DNA of 64,000 nt from Vibrio maritimus (GCF_021441885.1 NZ_CP090439.1:310001-374000), one strand, 5' to 3'. Shown: positions 50,970-60,346, numbered from the stretch's first letter. The notes: generated by a model not told the origin, from the sequence alone. Program-made: numbers and translations.

Positions 50970-52457
50970 GTGTCAGAAGGCAGACTGCCGATGGCCGCAG
51001 AAGGGTTACAGCTCAATTTTTGTAAAACATTGGCGTGTGACAATTTTGGACTAAGTGATGCAAACCTCTATATCCTGCAGCACAGTAACCCTAAACGGCC
51101 AGCGATGGTATGCCGCGAGTGTGGCGCGTTTCCCCCCCTACTTAACAACCAAGAAGTTCTCAATGAGCTTAAACGGTTGAAACTTCATCATCATGAAGGA
51201 CTCCCTTCATGCAAAGATCCTCAATGCGAACATTTTGGGCTCTCTGTTCATACCCACAAAGATCGTTACCACTCGTTTGGTTTTAGTGGTGATCGTCAAC
51301 GCTACCGCTGCAAAGCTTGTCAGGGTACCTTTGTTGATAAATGGTCTGGAAGTAACAAGAAACTGAGCTTTCAAGAGTCGCTTTTAGGGCTGCTTTTCAC
51401 CGGATATTCCGTTCGTGAGATTTGTCGTAAGTTAGGTATTAATCCGAAGACTTTCTACGATCACATTGATCAAATCGCGAGTCGTTGCCGACGTAAACTC
51501 GCGGATATTGATGGTCGCTGGATAAAACATGCCGATACTTTTGAACTCGCATCGCATTATCGTGCACTGCAACCACAAAGTAACAATGGTGTTTTTTGGT
51601 TTGCTACCTGCGACGCTAAATCGGGGTATGTGCTTTGCCAGCACACGAACTATTCTGCAAGTGATGCCACAGACGCGTTAGAAGATCATGACGCATACGC
51701 TGTAAATGCTCAGATTGTTCCGAAAAGCTATAGCGCAGAAACCAACCATGAGATTTCAGCATCAGCGTCCGATTTAAAGGCACGCATTGACCTCACCTAT
51801 CAAAACATTCTGGCAAGAAGCAATGTTGAAGACCCTTTGGGGAATTACGCGCGTTTTTCGTACCCTGCGGTGGGGTCGCTCATTCGCGCACCTTATACTT
51901 CCTATGCACACTATTTGCTGATTCTAGAGTCACTGTTCGAGGAAAACTCAGACGGCAATAAACGTATTACTCTCTACATGCCCCAAGATCCTGTACTTCG
52001 TTCTGCCGCGCTGAGCGTTTTCTTAAAGCAGATTCAAAGTAACCATGTCGAACTGATGTATGTAGAACAAGACGACCAATGGCAAGATGGTGAGACTTCC
52101 GACCTTGTGGATGTGGTGTTAATGGGGTGGTGGAGAGATCGCTGGGCAGTCACTCATCAAAGCTCGGGAGCAAGCAAAGGCGTTTGCTACTTAGCTGGTA
52201 GCAACCCTAACGTCTCATACTGGCTACAAACTGCGAACACCAAGCAGGTCAGTTTCTATCAAGATAGATTCCAGCTATTGTTTGAGAGCTTCGTTAATGA
52301 GCCCAGAAGAAAGCTAAGACCCGCTGGAATACATCCCCTTCTGGATATCTTCCGAGCTTGGCACAACTTATGTTATCAAGATAAGCAAGGATTGACGGCC
52401 GCTCAGAGACTTGGCGTCACCGACGCTCCGATGACGCTTCGCTGTCTACTTGATTAG
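50970..52457 (+). CDS. Zinc-ribbon and HTH protein of unknown function (transposase-like N-terminus)
   Basis: About 495 residues. The first 150 hold two zinc-ribbon-like blocks (VCRECGAFPPLL; CKACQGTFVDKWSG), then a helix-turn-helix (SVREICRKLGINPKTFYDHI), the layout of IS1/InsA-like DNA-binding regions. No DDE catalytic domain follows, and there are no terminal repeats. The long C-terminal part has no recognised fold. GTG at 50970 has AGGGGG five bases before it. A Vibrio-specific DNA-binding protein is the best guess. Confidence 0.68.
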   Translation: MSEGRLPMAAEGLQLNFCKTLACDNFGLSDANLYILQHSNPKRPAMVCRECGAFPPLLNNQEVLNELKRLKLHHHEGLPSCKDPQCEHFGLSVHTHKDRYHSFGFSGDRQRYRCKACQGTFVDKWSGSNKKLSFQESLLGLLFTGYSVREICRKLGINPKTFYDHIDQIASRCRRKLADIDGRWIKHADTFELASHYRALQPQSNNGVFWFATCDAKSGYVLCQHTNYSASDATDALEDHDAYAVNAQIVPKSYSAETNHEISASASDLKARIDLTYQNILARSNVEDPLGNYARFSYPAVGSLIRAPYTSYAHYLLILESLFEENSDGNKRITLYMPQDPVLRSAALSVFLKQIQSNHVELMYVEQDDQWQDGETSDLVDVVLMGWWRDRWAVTHQSSGASKGVCYLAGSNPNVSYWLQTANTKQVSFYQDRFQLLFESFVNEPRRKLRPAGIHPLLDIFRAWHNLCYQDKQGLTAAQRLGVTDAPMTLRCLLD

Positions 52458-52469
52458 CTAGTTTGTCGC

Positions 52470-53360
52470 TTACAAAAAGAACAAAGAAATTCCCAGTAGC
52501 GCACACAGAGTACCGACAACACTACGACGAGAAATTTGCTCTCCTCGCACTGCGTAGATAATCAAAATGAACAATGGACTGGTTGCAATAAGGGTCTGCG
52601 CTACTGCCGGATTCGCATGCTTGAGCGCAATTTGTTGCAGCCACAACGCAAGGAAAGTTCCAACAAAGATAGCGGCGATTAGCCAATACCAACTCACCGC
52701 TTTCATAGTGCGCCCTTGCTGAACCATCGAGCGGTAAGGCTTTTTCTCGAACAGTGGAATAAGACAAGCAACAACGGCCACACCAATAGTCAGACGGATA
52801 AAGGCCCCGAGAAGCGGTGGCAAGTCCCCTTGGACTAGCGCAAAGTGAGAGATAACCACCCCCGTCGCTTGGCAAACGCTCGCCACCAACCCAAACCCGA
52901 TCCCAGAAAGGCTGGTCTTTTCGTTTCCATTACCATTTGGCTGGAACACAACCGCGGTCACCGCGACGGTTGTAATAACGACACCTAACCAACTTTGAAA
53001 ACCCAGAGCAGTACCTAAAAACATCAATGCCAGGACACCAGACAGTGGCGGTGCAAGCGATTCTAGTAGCAATGTTTTCCCTGCGCCGATGCGTTTTAGA
53101 GAAGCAAAATAGGCACTGTCCCCGATAGCAATCCCAATAACGCCAGATATACCAAGAATCAAAACGTAACTTGATTTCAACTCTACTGCTGGCATTGGTA
53201 TAAAGGGCATCACCAACAGCATCATGGTCGACGCTAATACACCTTTGATGATATTAAGCTGCATTGCAGAAAACTGATGGCTAAATTGACTGTAGATCCA
53301 TGTCGCGACGGCCCATACGACCGCTGCACCTATCGCGGCGAACTCCCCAAGAAATGTCAC
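52470..53360 (-). CDS. EamA/DMT-family inner-membrane transporter
   Basis: A 296-residue ten-helix drug/metabolite transporter with two EamA repeats (FAAIGAAVVWAVATWIYSQF; GIGFGLVASVCQATGVVIS). The second repeat ends LIATSPLFILIIYAVRGEQI, a typical loop. The substrate cannot be read. It is convergent with the zinc-ribbon gene, 12 bases apart, with no clear terminator between. Confidence 0.87.
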   Translation of the reverse strand: MTFLGEFAAIGAAVVWAVATWIYSQFSHQFSAMQLNIIKGVLASTMMLLVMPFIPMPAVELKSSYVLILGISGVIGIAIGDSAYFASLKRIGAGKTLLLESLAPPLSGVLALMFLGTALGFQSWLGVVITTVAVTAVVFQPNGNGNEKTSLSGIGFGLVASVCQATGVVISHFALVQGDLPPLLGAFIRLTIGVAVVACLIPLFEKKPYRSMVQQGRTMKAVSWYWLIAAIFVGTFLALWLQQIALKHANPAVAQTLIATSPLFILIIYAVRGEQISRRSVVGTLCALLGISLFFL

Positions 53361-53473
53361 TAAAACCTCGAATATTTATCAGATTGCTATTGCACAATAC
53401 ATAATTATAACAAATACTTAACTAGCGTCGATTCGTTGCGCTTTTTGTAAATGTTGTTGAGCAAGGATGCATT

Positions 53474-53866
53474 ATGTTTCTGGACTATTTTGCCCTAGGG
53501 CTACTCGTGTTTGTTGCCCTGGTACTGTTTTATGGAATCATCGTTATCCACGATATTCCCTATGAGATCGCCAAAGAGCGCGACCACCCTCATCAGGATG
53601 CCATACATGTCGCAGGTTGGGTAAGCTTATTTACGCTCCATGCCATCTGGCCGTTTCTGTGGATTTGGGCCACGTTATGGCGCAATGAAAGAGGTTGGGG
53701 CTTTCATAAGCTCGAAGAAGAACAACACGACCTTCACCACCGCCTAGAAAAACTGATTGATCAAGTTAGCTCACTCGAGCAAGAGGTGGGCTACCTCAAA
53801 GGCAAGCAAGCACAAGAAAAAGCCGCCGCACAAACTCAATCACAGCCTCAGGCCGAGGAGAAGTAA
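53474..53866 (+). CDS. yiaW: DUF3302 inner-membrane protein (YiaW-like)
   Basis: A 130-residue protein with two membrane helices (ALGLLVFVALVLFYGIIVI; VSLFTLHAIWPFLWIWATLW) joined by the conserved DIPYEIAKERDHPHQDAIHVA loop of DUF3302, then a coiled coil (EEEQHDLHHRLEKLIDQVSS) and an Ala/Gln-rich tail. It ends three bases before the HlyD-like gene, the fixed YiaW-YiaV pair. Role in the pair is unknown. Confidence 0.88.
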   Translation: MFLDYFALGLLVFVALVLFYGIIVIHDIPYEIAKERDHPHQDAIHVAGWVSLFTLHAIWPFLWIWATLWRNERGWGFHKLEEEQHDLHHRLEKLIDQVSSLEQEVGYLKGKQAQEKAAAQTQSQPQAEEK

Positions 53867-53869
53867 GCC

Positions 53870-55000
53870 ATGGATTTATTACTCGTTTTAACCTACGCCG
53901 CGCTTTGTATCGCCATTTTTAAGATCTTTAAGATCCCTCTGAATAAATGGACCGTTCCAACTGCTGTACTTGGTGGCGTGGTACTTGTCGGCACGCTAAT
54001 CCTGCTGATGAACTACAACCACCCATTTAGCCAAATCGGCGGGCAGTTCTACACGACCACCCCTATCGTATCAAGTGTTCGAGGCAAAGTGGTTTCGGTT
54101 GACGTAGAGGCAAACCAGCAGCTTCGCAAAGGTGATGTCCTATTCAAAATTGATCCCATTCCATTTGAAGCAGAAGTCATTCGTGCAAAAGCTGCACTCG
54201 CTGATGCAGAGCAGGATGTTCTTGAATTAGAAAGTGCTTATAAAGCTGCTCAGTCACAAACCATCAAGGCGCAAGCGGAACGTGATAAGGCGGAACGTGA
54301 GTATAATCGTTACCAACAAGGCTTTAAAAAAGGCGCTTTTACCGAGCAACAAGTCGACACTCGCTTACAGACCTTTAAGGCAAATCAAGCCGCTTTAGAG
54401 GCAGCACAAGCGCAAGAAGAAAGCTCGCGACTCGCGTTCGAGTCAGAGATATTTGGCGAGAATACGATGGTCGCTCAGCTAAAAGCACAGCTGATTCAAG
54501 CCGAGTTTAATCTAAGAGAAACGGTTGTGGTTGCGCCAACAGATGGCTACGTTACCCAGCTTGCGTTAAGACCTGGAATGATGGCAGTGCCTCTTCCACT
54601 CGCACCACTGATGACCTTTGTCCACACCGAGCAAGATTTTTATGTCGGTGCATTTAGACAAAACTCACTGCAGCGTCTAGAGTCAGGTTTCGAGGCGGAA
54701 TTCTTGTTCAGAGCACTGCCAGGCAAAGTATTCAAAGGAAAAGTCGTTGAAGTGTTGCCGACGATTCCAGAAGGGCAAATCAGTGCTAGCGGCACGCTGC
54801 GTACTACGCAAACCTTCAATACCTCTGGTAGAGCTATGGTGAAACTGGTTATCGAGGATGATATGAGTGAATACGTACTACCTACAGGTTCCAATGCCGA
54901 AATTGCCGTCTACTCAGATAGCTTCACGCACGTATCCATCATGCGCAAAGTTCTTATCAGAATGAAGAGTTGGCAAAACTACTTATATCTAGACCACTAA
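53870..55000 (+). CDS. yiaV: HlyD/EmrA-type membrane fusion protein (YiaV-like)
   Basis: A 376-residue membrane fusion protein with one or two N-terminal helices, then the lipoyl half (VVSVDVEANQQLRKGDVLFKI), a long coiled coil (AKAALADAEQDVLELESAYK...) and the returning half (TVVVAPTDGYVTQLALRPG). EmrA-like barrel residues follow. No efflux permease is next to it. It is thought to bridge the inner and outer membrane, but cargo is unknown. Starts three bases after yiaW. Confidence 0.9.
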   Translation: MDLLLVLTYAALCIAIFKIFKIPLNKWTVPTAVLGGVVLVGTLILLMNYNHPFSQIGGQFYTTTPIVSSVRGKVVSVDVEANQQLRKGDVLFKIDPIPFEAEVIRAKAALADAEQDVLELESAYKAAQSQTIKAQAERDKAEREYNRYQQGFKKGAFTEQQVDTRLQTFKANQAALEAAQAQEESSRLAFESEIFGENTMVAQLKAQLIQAEFNLRETVVVAPTDGYVTQLALRPGMMAVPLPLAPLMTFVHTEQDFYVGAFRQNSLQRLESGFEAEFLFRALPGKVFKGKVVEVLPTIPEGQISASGTLRTTQTFNTSGRAMVKLVIEDDMSEYVLPTGSNAEIAVYSDSFTHVSIMRKVLIRMKSWQNYLYLDH

Positions 55001-55023
55001 TACATGGGACTATGATTAACGAT

Positions 55024-55049
55024 AAAGGCAACTCAAACGAGTTGCCTTT
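55024..55049. terminator. Bidirectional rho-independent terminator
   Basis: AAAGGCAACTC (55024-55034) pairs with GAGTTGCCTTT (55039-55049), between yiaV and the leftward LysR gene. Confidence 0.88.
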
Positions 55050-55075
55050 GCTTTTTCTACCATTCTCAATACGTA

Positions 55076-55969
55076 TTAACATTCCCAATACGGTGGGCTG
55101 CCGTAAAACTCAGTAAAGTAATCGATAAATGCTCTTACCTTAGGTGCAAGTAATCGTGAGCTTGGATAAACCACCCAAATCGCCACATCTGAGTCCAAGG
55201 GGTAATCTTCTAGTACCTGGACTAAAGTGCCCTCTTTGAGCTGTTTATACACACTCCATGTCGAGTTGATAGCAAGCCCTAATCCATCGATACAAGCATC
55301 CCTCATGGCGTCACCATTGTCAGTTCGCAGCAGACCTTTGGTCTTAATTGTCTCTTTTCCCTGAGAGGTCACAAAGGTCCAGCTCTCTAAACCCACTAAT
55401 TGCACACATTGGTGGTTTGATAGCTCGCTCGGCGTCTCAGGTGCTCCAAACTTTGATAAATACTCAGGTGAAGCGCAAACAATACGCCTATCTGTCGCCA
55501 GTTTTCGAGCGATCAAGGTTGAATCTTTGAGCTCGGCATCGCGTATCGCCACATCGAAGCCTCCCTCAACCAAATCGACAATATTGTCGCTAAAGCGAAA
55601 ATCAATCGTTAGCTCGGGATATTGAGCTAAGAAGCCCTTCAAAGCAGGAACAATATGCAAACGGCCAAAGGACGCAGGTGCCGTCACCCTCAAGGTACCA
55701 GATGGCGTCGTACTGCCCACGCCGATTGAAGCCCTTGCGGCTTCCACCGTCGAAAGCACTTCTTCAGCATGAGGTAGGAAAGCTACGCCCTCTTCGGTCA
55801 ACGACACCTTTCTCGTCGTTCGATGTACTAAACGCACGCCGAGCGCCTGCTCAAGCTTACTAATATGAGCACTCGACACAGCAGGAGAAAGCCCCAACTC
55901 CTGCCCTGCAAGACTGATATTGTTGGTGGCAGCGAGTCGGACAAACAGTTTAAGGTGTTCGATATTCAT
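55076..55969 (-). CDS. LysR-family transcriptional regulator (CrgA-like)
   Basis: A 297-residue LysR protein. HTH: MNIEHLKLFVRLAATNNISL, ELGLSPAVSSAHISKLEQAL, then VHRTTRKVSLTEEGVAFL. The effector domain has FDVAIRDAELKDSTLIARKL, typical of CrgA/AphB-like members. It follows the glutathione peroxidase on the same strand by 76 bases, and may be co-transcribed. Target unknown. Confidence 0.9.
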   Translation of the reverse strand: MNIEHLKLFVRLAATNNISLAGQELGLSPAVSSAHISKLEQALGVRLVHRTTRKVSLTEEGVAFLPHAEEVLSTVEAARASIGVGSTTPSGTLRVTAPASFGRLHIVPALKGFLAQYPELTIDFRFSDNIVDLVEGGFDVAIRDAELKDSTLIARKLATDRRIVCASPEYLSKFGAPETPSELSNHQCVQLVGLESWTFVTSQGKETIKTKGLLRTDNGDAMRDACIDGLGLAINSTWSVYKQLKEGTLVQVLEDYPLDSDVAIWVVYPSSRLLAPKVRAFIDYFTEFYGSPPYWEC

Positions 55970-56045
55970 GGCTGGAAGTTAAAATATGATGTGGTAGCAA
56001 TACTTTAGCTAACGCCCGAACTGGGGTCAATCGAGTCGCCTTAGC

Positions 56046-56594
56046 TTATAACTGACCTTTGATCATTGACGTAATCTTAGCGTCTGTTGGCGAGGTTCCT
56101 GTTGAGAAAACACCGACGACGTTACCGTCACGGCCGACAAGATACTTATAAAAATTCCACTTCGGCGTCACGCCACTCTGCTTTGCCATCTCAGCAAAAA
56201 CTGGGTTAGCATTGTCTCCCTTGATTGAGCTACGCGCCATCATAGGAAAGGTGACGCCGTAATCTAGGTAACACACTTTTGCCGTGTTTTCTTCGCTTCC
56301 CCTGTCTTGATTAAAATCGTTTGAAGGAAAGCCAACCACACTGAAGCCTTGGTCTTTAAACTCGTTGTGAAGCGCTTCAAGCTCCTTAAACTGACCAGTG
56401 AATCCACATTGGCTAGCAGTATTGACGACAAGTAACACTTTTCCCTGATAGGCGTCGCACAGACTTACGGAATCGTTAGAGTTGAGTTTACGTTGGGTAG
56501 AATCCAACAAGGAGGGACAATTGCTTGCGAGGGCTTCTTTGGCGAATAAACCAAACAATAAACCGAGTATCAATGCTTTGAAAACCATGCTCAT
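56046..56594 (-). CDS. Periplasmic glutathione peroxidase-family protein
   Basis: A 182-residue thiol peroxidase. A signal peptide (ending KEALA) is followed by the catalytic NTASQCGFTGQF with a Cys in place of Sec, the GFPSNDFNQD block with Gln, and KWNFYKYLVG with the Trp-Asn pair. It reduces peroxides, probably with thioredoxin-like partners since bacterial Cys-types often do, and here in the periplasm. Two start codons lie close together; the ORF start was kept. Confidence 0.88.
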   Translation of the reverse strand: MSMVFKALILGLLFGLFAKEALASNCPSLLDSTQRKLNSNDSVSLCDAYQGKVLLVVNTASQCGFTGQFKELEALHNEFKDQGFSVVGFPSNDFNQDRGSEENTAKVCYLDYGVTFPMMARSSIKGDNANPVFAEMAKQSGVTPKWNFYKYLVGRDGNVVGVFSTGTSPTDAKITSMIKGQL

Positions 56595-56712
56595 TTCTGC
56601 CTCCTTTTAGTGAGATTGTTCTTACGGGTAAAAGTAAGAATAGTTCATCAGCAAAAATGTACACATTACCTAACTTCACTAGTTCACCAGCGATACTTGA
56701 TTAAAACGACAA

Positions 56713-56733
56713 GCAGCCACACAAGGTGGCTGC
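56713..56733 (-). terminator. Hairpin after dnaJ
   Basis: GCAGCCAC (56713-56720) pairs with GTGGCTGC (56726-56733) downstream of the leftward dnaJ, with a weak T-rich tail (TTGTCGTTTT on the minus strand). Confidence 0.6.
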
Positions 56734-56757
56734 TGATAGTATGTAATACTGGTCTGT

Positions 56758-57675
56758 CTAGCCAATCGTCAATTTGAACTGCTCAAGCAAGTCTCTTTGT
56801 CTGTCGGTTAGGTTCGTCGGGGTTTCCACTTGAATCTTAACAAGCAAATCACCCGTTTGCCCCTTACGGTCTGTCACACCCTTCCCAGTCATTTTAAATT
56901 TTCGACCAGATTGTGTGCCCGCTGGAATCTTTAGCTTAAAGCGGCTATCGAGCACAATCACTTCAGCCTCGCCGCCCAGAGCAGCCGTCACCATATCAAC
57001 TTTGGTGTTGCAGATTAGATCGTTACCATCACGCTCTAAAAAAGCATGACTGCGCGTCGCGATAGACAGGAGAAGGTCGCCCGCTGGACCACCATTAATG
57101 CCCGCACCGCCTTTGCCCGAGAAGCGAATTTTCTCGCCATCTTTAATCCCGGCAGGGATCTTCACATTGATCTTTTTGCTCTCGCCGTTAATCGGCAGTT
57201 CAACCACTTTTTCAGCGCCTTGAATCGCATCAACAAAGTCGACCGTTAGAGTAAACTCTTGATCTCTGCCTTTCTGAGCTCTTGCTCGACCATGACCACC
57301 ACGCGCTTGGGAGAAGATATCCTCAAAACCTCCAAAACCACCACCGAAGCCGCCGCCACCAAAGCCACCACCACGCTGGCGGAATGCGTCGCCAAAGATA
57401 TCCTCGAATCCACCGCCACCATGGCCGCCGTGGCCGCCAAAACCGCCACCTTCAAATGCAGCATGGCCAAACTGATCATACTGACGTCTTTTTTCAGTAT
57501 CAGTGAGTACCTCGTAGGCCTCTTTAACTTCCTTAAAGTTTGCTTCTGCTGCGGTGTCACCTGGGTTTTTGTCTGGGTGATATTTCATCGCCAACTTTTT
57601 GTAGGCTTTCTTAATATCCTTTTCTGAGGCTCCCTTGGAGACACCTAGCACGCTGTAATAATCTCTTTTTGACAT
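56758..57675 (-). CDS. dnaJ: DnaJ-family co-chaperone without zinc finger (class B / CbpA-like)
   Basis: A 305-residue J-protein. The J-domain (DYYSVLGVSKGASEKDIKKA, HPD in MKYHPDKNPG) is followed by a long Gly-rich Phe-rich linker (GGGFGGHGGHGGGGFEDIF and more) and then straight into the beta-sandwich client domains. The four CxxCxGxG repeats of classical DnaJ are missing, so it is class B. It stimulates the ATPase of the DnaK next to it. A strong terminator at 57709-57741 separates it from dnaK. Confidence 0.9.
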   Translation of the reverse strand: MSKRDYYSVLGVSKGASEKDIKKAYKKLAMKYHPDKNPGDTAAEANFKEVKEAYEVLTDTEKRRQYDQFGHAAFEGGGFGGHGGHGGGGFEDIFGDAFRQRGGGFGGGGFGGGFGGFEDIFSQARGGHGRARAQKGRDQEFTLTVDFVDAIQGAEKVVELPINGESKKINVKIPAGIKDGEKIRFSGKGGAGINGGPAGDLLLSIATRSHAFLERDGNDLICNTKVDMVTAALGGEAEVIVLDSRFKLKIPAGTQSGRKFKMTGKGVTDRKGQTGDLLVKIQVETPTNLTDRQRDLLEQFKLTIG

Positions 57676-57708
57676 GCTAAAACCTCACTCAATCTCTTAC
57701 TCAAACGG

Positions 57709-57741
57709 AAAAAAGGGCGTATGAGTTTCCCTCTTACGCCC
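57709..57741 (-). terminator. Rho-independent terminator between dnaK and dnaJ
   Basis: On the minus strand GGGCGTA-A-GAG pairs with CTC-A-TACGCCC around GGAAA, followed by a six-T run. It would stop or weaken read-through from dnaK into dnaJ, so dnaJ may need another promoter. Confidence 0.85.
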
Positions 57742-57818
57742 TGAATACCGATAAGTTTATGTATTTATGAACATAACTCAACTGTTTATTACACCGTTTT
57801 CACGGCTTACCAGAGGCG

Positions 57819-59714
57819 TTATTTCACTTCTTCAAAATCTGCTTCGACGACATCGTCATCAGCGCCTGATTTAGATTGAGCGTTGTTGCTTTGGGCTTGC
57901 GCTTTTTGCTGAGCAATTTCCATTAGCTTCTGCGCTGCGGTTACCAGAGCCTGAATCTTGTCATCAATCGCAACCTTATCCTCGCTCTTGCGTGCATCTT
58001 CTAAGTCAGATATGGCGGTTTCGATATCATTTTTCACGTCTGCTGGGAGCTCATCACCTGCTTCCTCCACCTGCTTGCGCGTGGAGTGAATCATCTGATC
58101 TGCTTGATTCCTAGCTGTCGCTAACTCTTCAAACTTTTTATCCGCTTCCTTGTTTGCTTCTGCTTCTTGAACCATTTTTTCGATGTCAGCATCACTCAAA
58201 CCGCCTGATGCTTGGATCGTGATCTTTTGCTCTTTACCAGTAGACTTATCTTTCGCAGATACGTTGAGGATACCGTTCGCATCAATATCGAATGTCACTT
58301 CAATCTGTGGCATTCCGCGTGGTGCTGGTTGAATACCTTCAAGGTTGAACTGACCAAGTGACTTGTTGTACATCGCTTGCTTACGCTCACCTTGTACAAC
58401 ATGAATCGTTACTGCGCTCTGGTTGTCCTCTGCAGTAGAGAATACCTGATTCGCTTTAGTTGGAATCGTGGTGTTCTTCTCGACAAGCTTAGTCATCACG
58501 CCACCCATGGTTTCAATACCCAGTGATAGCGGGGTTACATCAAGCAGAAGGACATCTTTCACGTCACCCGCGAGAACGCCCCCTTGAACCGCAGCCCCCA
58601 TAGCGACAGCTTCATCTGGGTTGACATCACGGCGTGCTTCTTTACCAAAGAACTCTGCTACTTTCGCTTGGACCATTGGCATACGCGTTTGACCACCGAC
58701 AAGAATGACGTCTGTGATATCACTTGCTGACAGTTCAGCATCGTTAAGCGCGGTCTTAAGCGGTTCAATCGAACGAAGTACAAGATCTTCAACCAAGGAT
58801 TCGAGTTTAGCTCTGGTCACTTTCACGTTTAGGTGCTTAGGTCCCGTTGCATCGGCTGTCACGTACGGCAAGTTAACATCGGTTTGAGAAGTAGAAGAAA
58901 GTTCAATCTTCGCTTTCTCTGCCGCCTCTTTAACACGCTGCATCGCTAGAGCATCCTTCTTAAGGTCGATGCCTTGCTCTTTTTTGAACTCTTCCACTAA
59001 GTAATTAATCAATCGGTTATCGAAGTCTTCACCACCTAGGTGTGTATCACCATTGGTTGCTAATACTTCAAAGGTCTGTTCGCCTTCGACTTCATCTATC
59101 TCGATAATAGAGATATCGAAAGTACCACCACCTAAGTCGTAGACAGCAATTGTGCGGTCGCCGCCTTTTTTGTCTAAACCGTAAGCAAGGGCCGCAGCCG
59201 TTGGTTCGTTAATGATTCGCTTAACTTCTAAACCCGCGATGCGACCTGCGTCTTTCGTTGCTTGTCGCTGTGCGTCGTTAAAGTAAGCCGGCACCGTAAT
59301 GACTGCCCCGGTAACTTCTTCACCAAGGAAATCTTCCGCTGTTTTCTTCATTTTCTTCAGTACTTCAGCCGAAACCTGTGGCGCGGCCATTTTTTGGCCT
59401 TTGGCTTCTACCCAAGCGTCACCGTTGTCTGCCTTGACGATGTTGTAAGGCATGATTTCGATATCACGTTGAACTTCTTCGTCTTCAAAGCGACGGCCGA
59501 TCAAACGCTTAATAGCGAACAGTGTATTCTCTGGATTAGTCACTGCCTGACGTTTCGCCGGTTGACCGACCAAAGTCTCACCATCGGTGTAAGCAATAAC
59601 GGATGCAGTGGTACGTTCTCCTTCTGCGTTTTCAATCACACGCGGTTTGTCGCCATCTAGAACCGCGACGCATGAGTTTGTTGTACCTAAGTCAATACCA
59701 ATAATTTTTCCCAT
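57819..59714 (-). CDS. dnaK: Hsp70 chaperone DnaK (second copy)
   Basis: A 631-residue Hsp70. The ATPase signatures IGIDLGTTNSCVAV, VYDLGGGTFDISIIE and VILVGGQTRMPMVQ are complete, the substrate domain (DVTPLSLGIETMGG) follows, and the C-terminus ends EADFEEVK. It folds proteins with ATP in the cytoplasm. It lies between hsp20 and dnaJ and no grpE is nearby, so it probably borrows the main GrpE. It is likely an extra copy beside the usual dnaKJ on chromosome I. Confidence 0.95.
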   Translation of the reverse strand: MGKIIGIDLGTTNSCVAVLDGDKPRVIENAEGERTTASVIAYTDGETLVGQPAKRQAVTNPENTLFAIKRLIGRRFEDEEVQRDIEIMPYNIVKADNGDAWVEAKGQKMAAPQVSAEVLKKMKKTAEDFLGEEVTGAVITVPAYFNDAQRQATKDAGRIAGLEVKRIINEPTAAALAYGLDKKGGDRTIAVYDLGGGTFDISIIEIDEVEGEQTFEVLATNGDTHLGGEDFDNRLINYLVEEFKKEQGIDLKKDALAMQRVKEAAEKAKIELSSTSQTDVNLPYVTADATGPKHLNVKVTRAKLESLVEDLVLRSIEPLKTALNDAELSASDITDVILVGGQTRMPMVQAKVAEFFGKEARRDVNPDEAVAMGAAVQGGVLAGDVKDVLLLDVTPLSLGIETMGGVMTKLVEKNTTIPTKANQVFSTAEDNQSAVTIHVVQGERKQAMYNKSLGQFNLEGIQPAPRGMPQIEVTFDIDANGILNVSAKDKSTGKEQKITIQASGGLSDADIEKMVQEAEANKEADKKFEELATARNQADQMIHSTRKQVEEAGDELPADVKNDIETAISDLEDARKSEDKVAIDDKIQALVTAAQKLMEIAQQKAQAQSNNAQSKSGADDDVVEADFEEVK

Positions 59715-59729
59715 AATAATACCTCTCCG

Positions 59730-59756
59730 CTTCGCATTATTTATTCTAATGCAAAG
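59730..59756 (-). promoter_or_regulatory. Hairpin directly before the dnaK ribosome site
   Basis: On the minus strand CTTTGCATTA pairs with TAATGCGAAG (10 bp with one G-U) around a seven-base loop. GGAGAGG, the dnaK ribosome site, follows two bases later. It may protect the 5' end after processing or modulate translation. A second stem lies farther up at 59779-59808. Confidence 0.6.
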
Positions 59757-59923
59757 TCTTAATTCTATAGTTTATTTCTGCGCACCAAAGGAGCGGCTTA
59801 GGCGCGCAGTTTACGTTGATTGCACATTCAATCAGGCACTGTTGTCTCGTTGAGGGTTATCACTAGCAAATTAAATGGTTTGCCAGTTTTCGACTCTCAC
59901 GACTGTGCCTCTCAACAGACTTA

Positions 59924-60343
59924 TTATTTGCTTATCGAAATCTTACGTGGCTGCATTGCTTCTGGCACTTCACGGACTAAATCGACGTGTAGTAAACCAT
60001 TTTCCATACTTGCTGCTTTCACGGTGACATAATCTGCAAGCTGGAATTTGCGCTCGAAATTGCGCTCGGCGATGCCTTGATAGACGTAGTTTGGCTTATG
60101 TTCCGAAGGTTTAACCTCACCAGACACGATCAGCATGTTCTCGTTTTGAGTCAGGGTTAATGCATCTTCAGCGAAGCCAGCGACAGCCATCGTGATGCGA
60201 TAGTTGTTTTCGTCTTTCTGCTCGATGTTGTATGGAGGGTATCCATTAGATGACGGCTTCTTCGCACTGTTTTCCGCTAGGTTAAACAGACGATCGAAAC
60301 CAATGGCATGACGGTATAGGGGTGAAAAGTCTACATTACGCAT
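59924..60343 (-). CDS. Small heat-shock protein (Hsp20/IbpA family)
   Basis: A 139-residue alpha-crystallin-domain protein. It starts MRNVDFSPLYRHAIGFDRLF, the IbpA/IbpB start, and has NYRITMAVAGFAEDALTLTQ, LIVSGEV and RKFQLADYVTVKAASMENGL, LHVDLVREVPEA of the family. GAGGA lies seven bases before the ATG at 60343 and is closed in a ROSE-like hairpin. It holds unfolding proteins for the DnaK system encoded next to it. Confidence 0.93.
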   Translation of the reverse strand: MRNVDFSPLYRHAIGFDRLFNLAENSAKKPSSNGYPPYNIEQKDENNYRITMAVAGFAEDALTLTQNENMLIVSGEVKPSEHKPNYVYQGIAERNFERKFQLADYVTVKAASMENGLLHVDLVREVPEAMQPRKISISK

Positions 60344-60346
60344 AAT

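Noticed and set aside
50970..52457. Insertion sequence at the zinc-ribbon gene
   Set aside because: No terminal inverted repeats, target duplication or catalytic domain seen around it.
57246..57627. Frames on both strands over the dnaJ Gly/Phe region
   Set aside because: They are by-products of the GGN-rich repeat; composition is extreme and no start signal is present.
59262..59660. 132-residue plus-strand frame in dnaK
   Set aside because: Antisense to a highly conserved Hsp70 ATPase domain.
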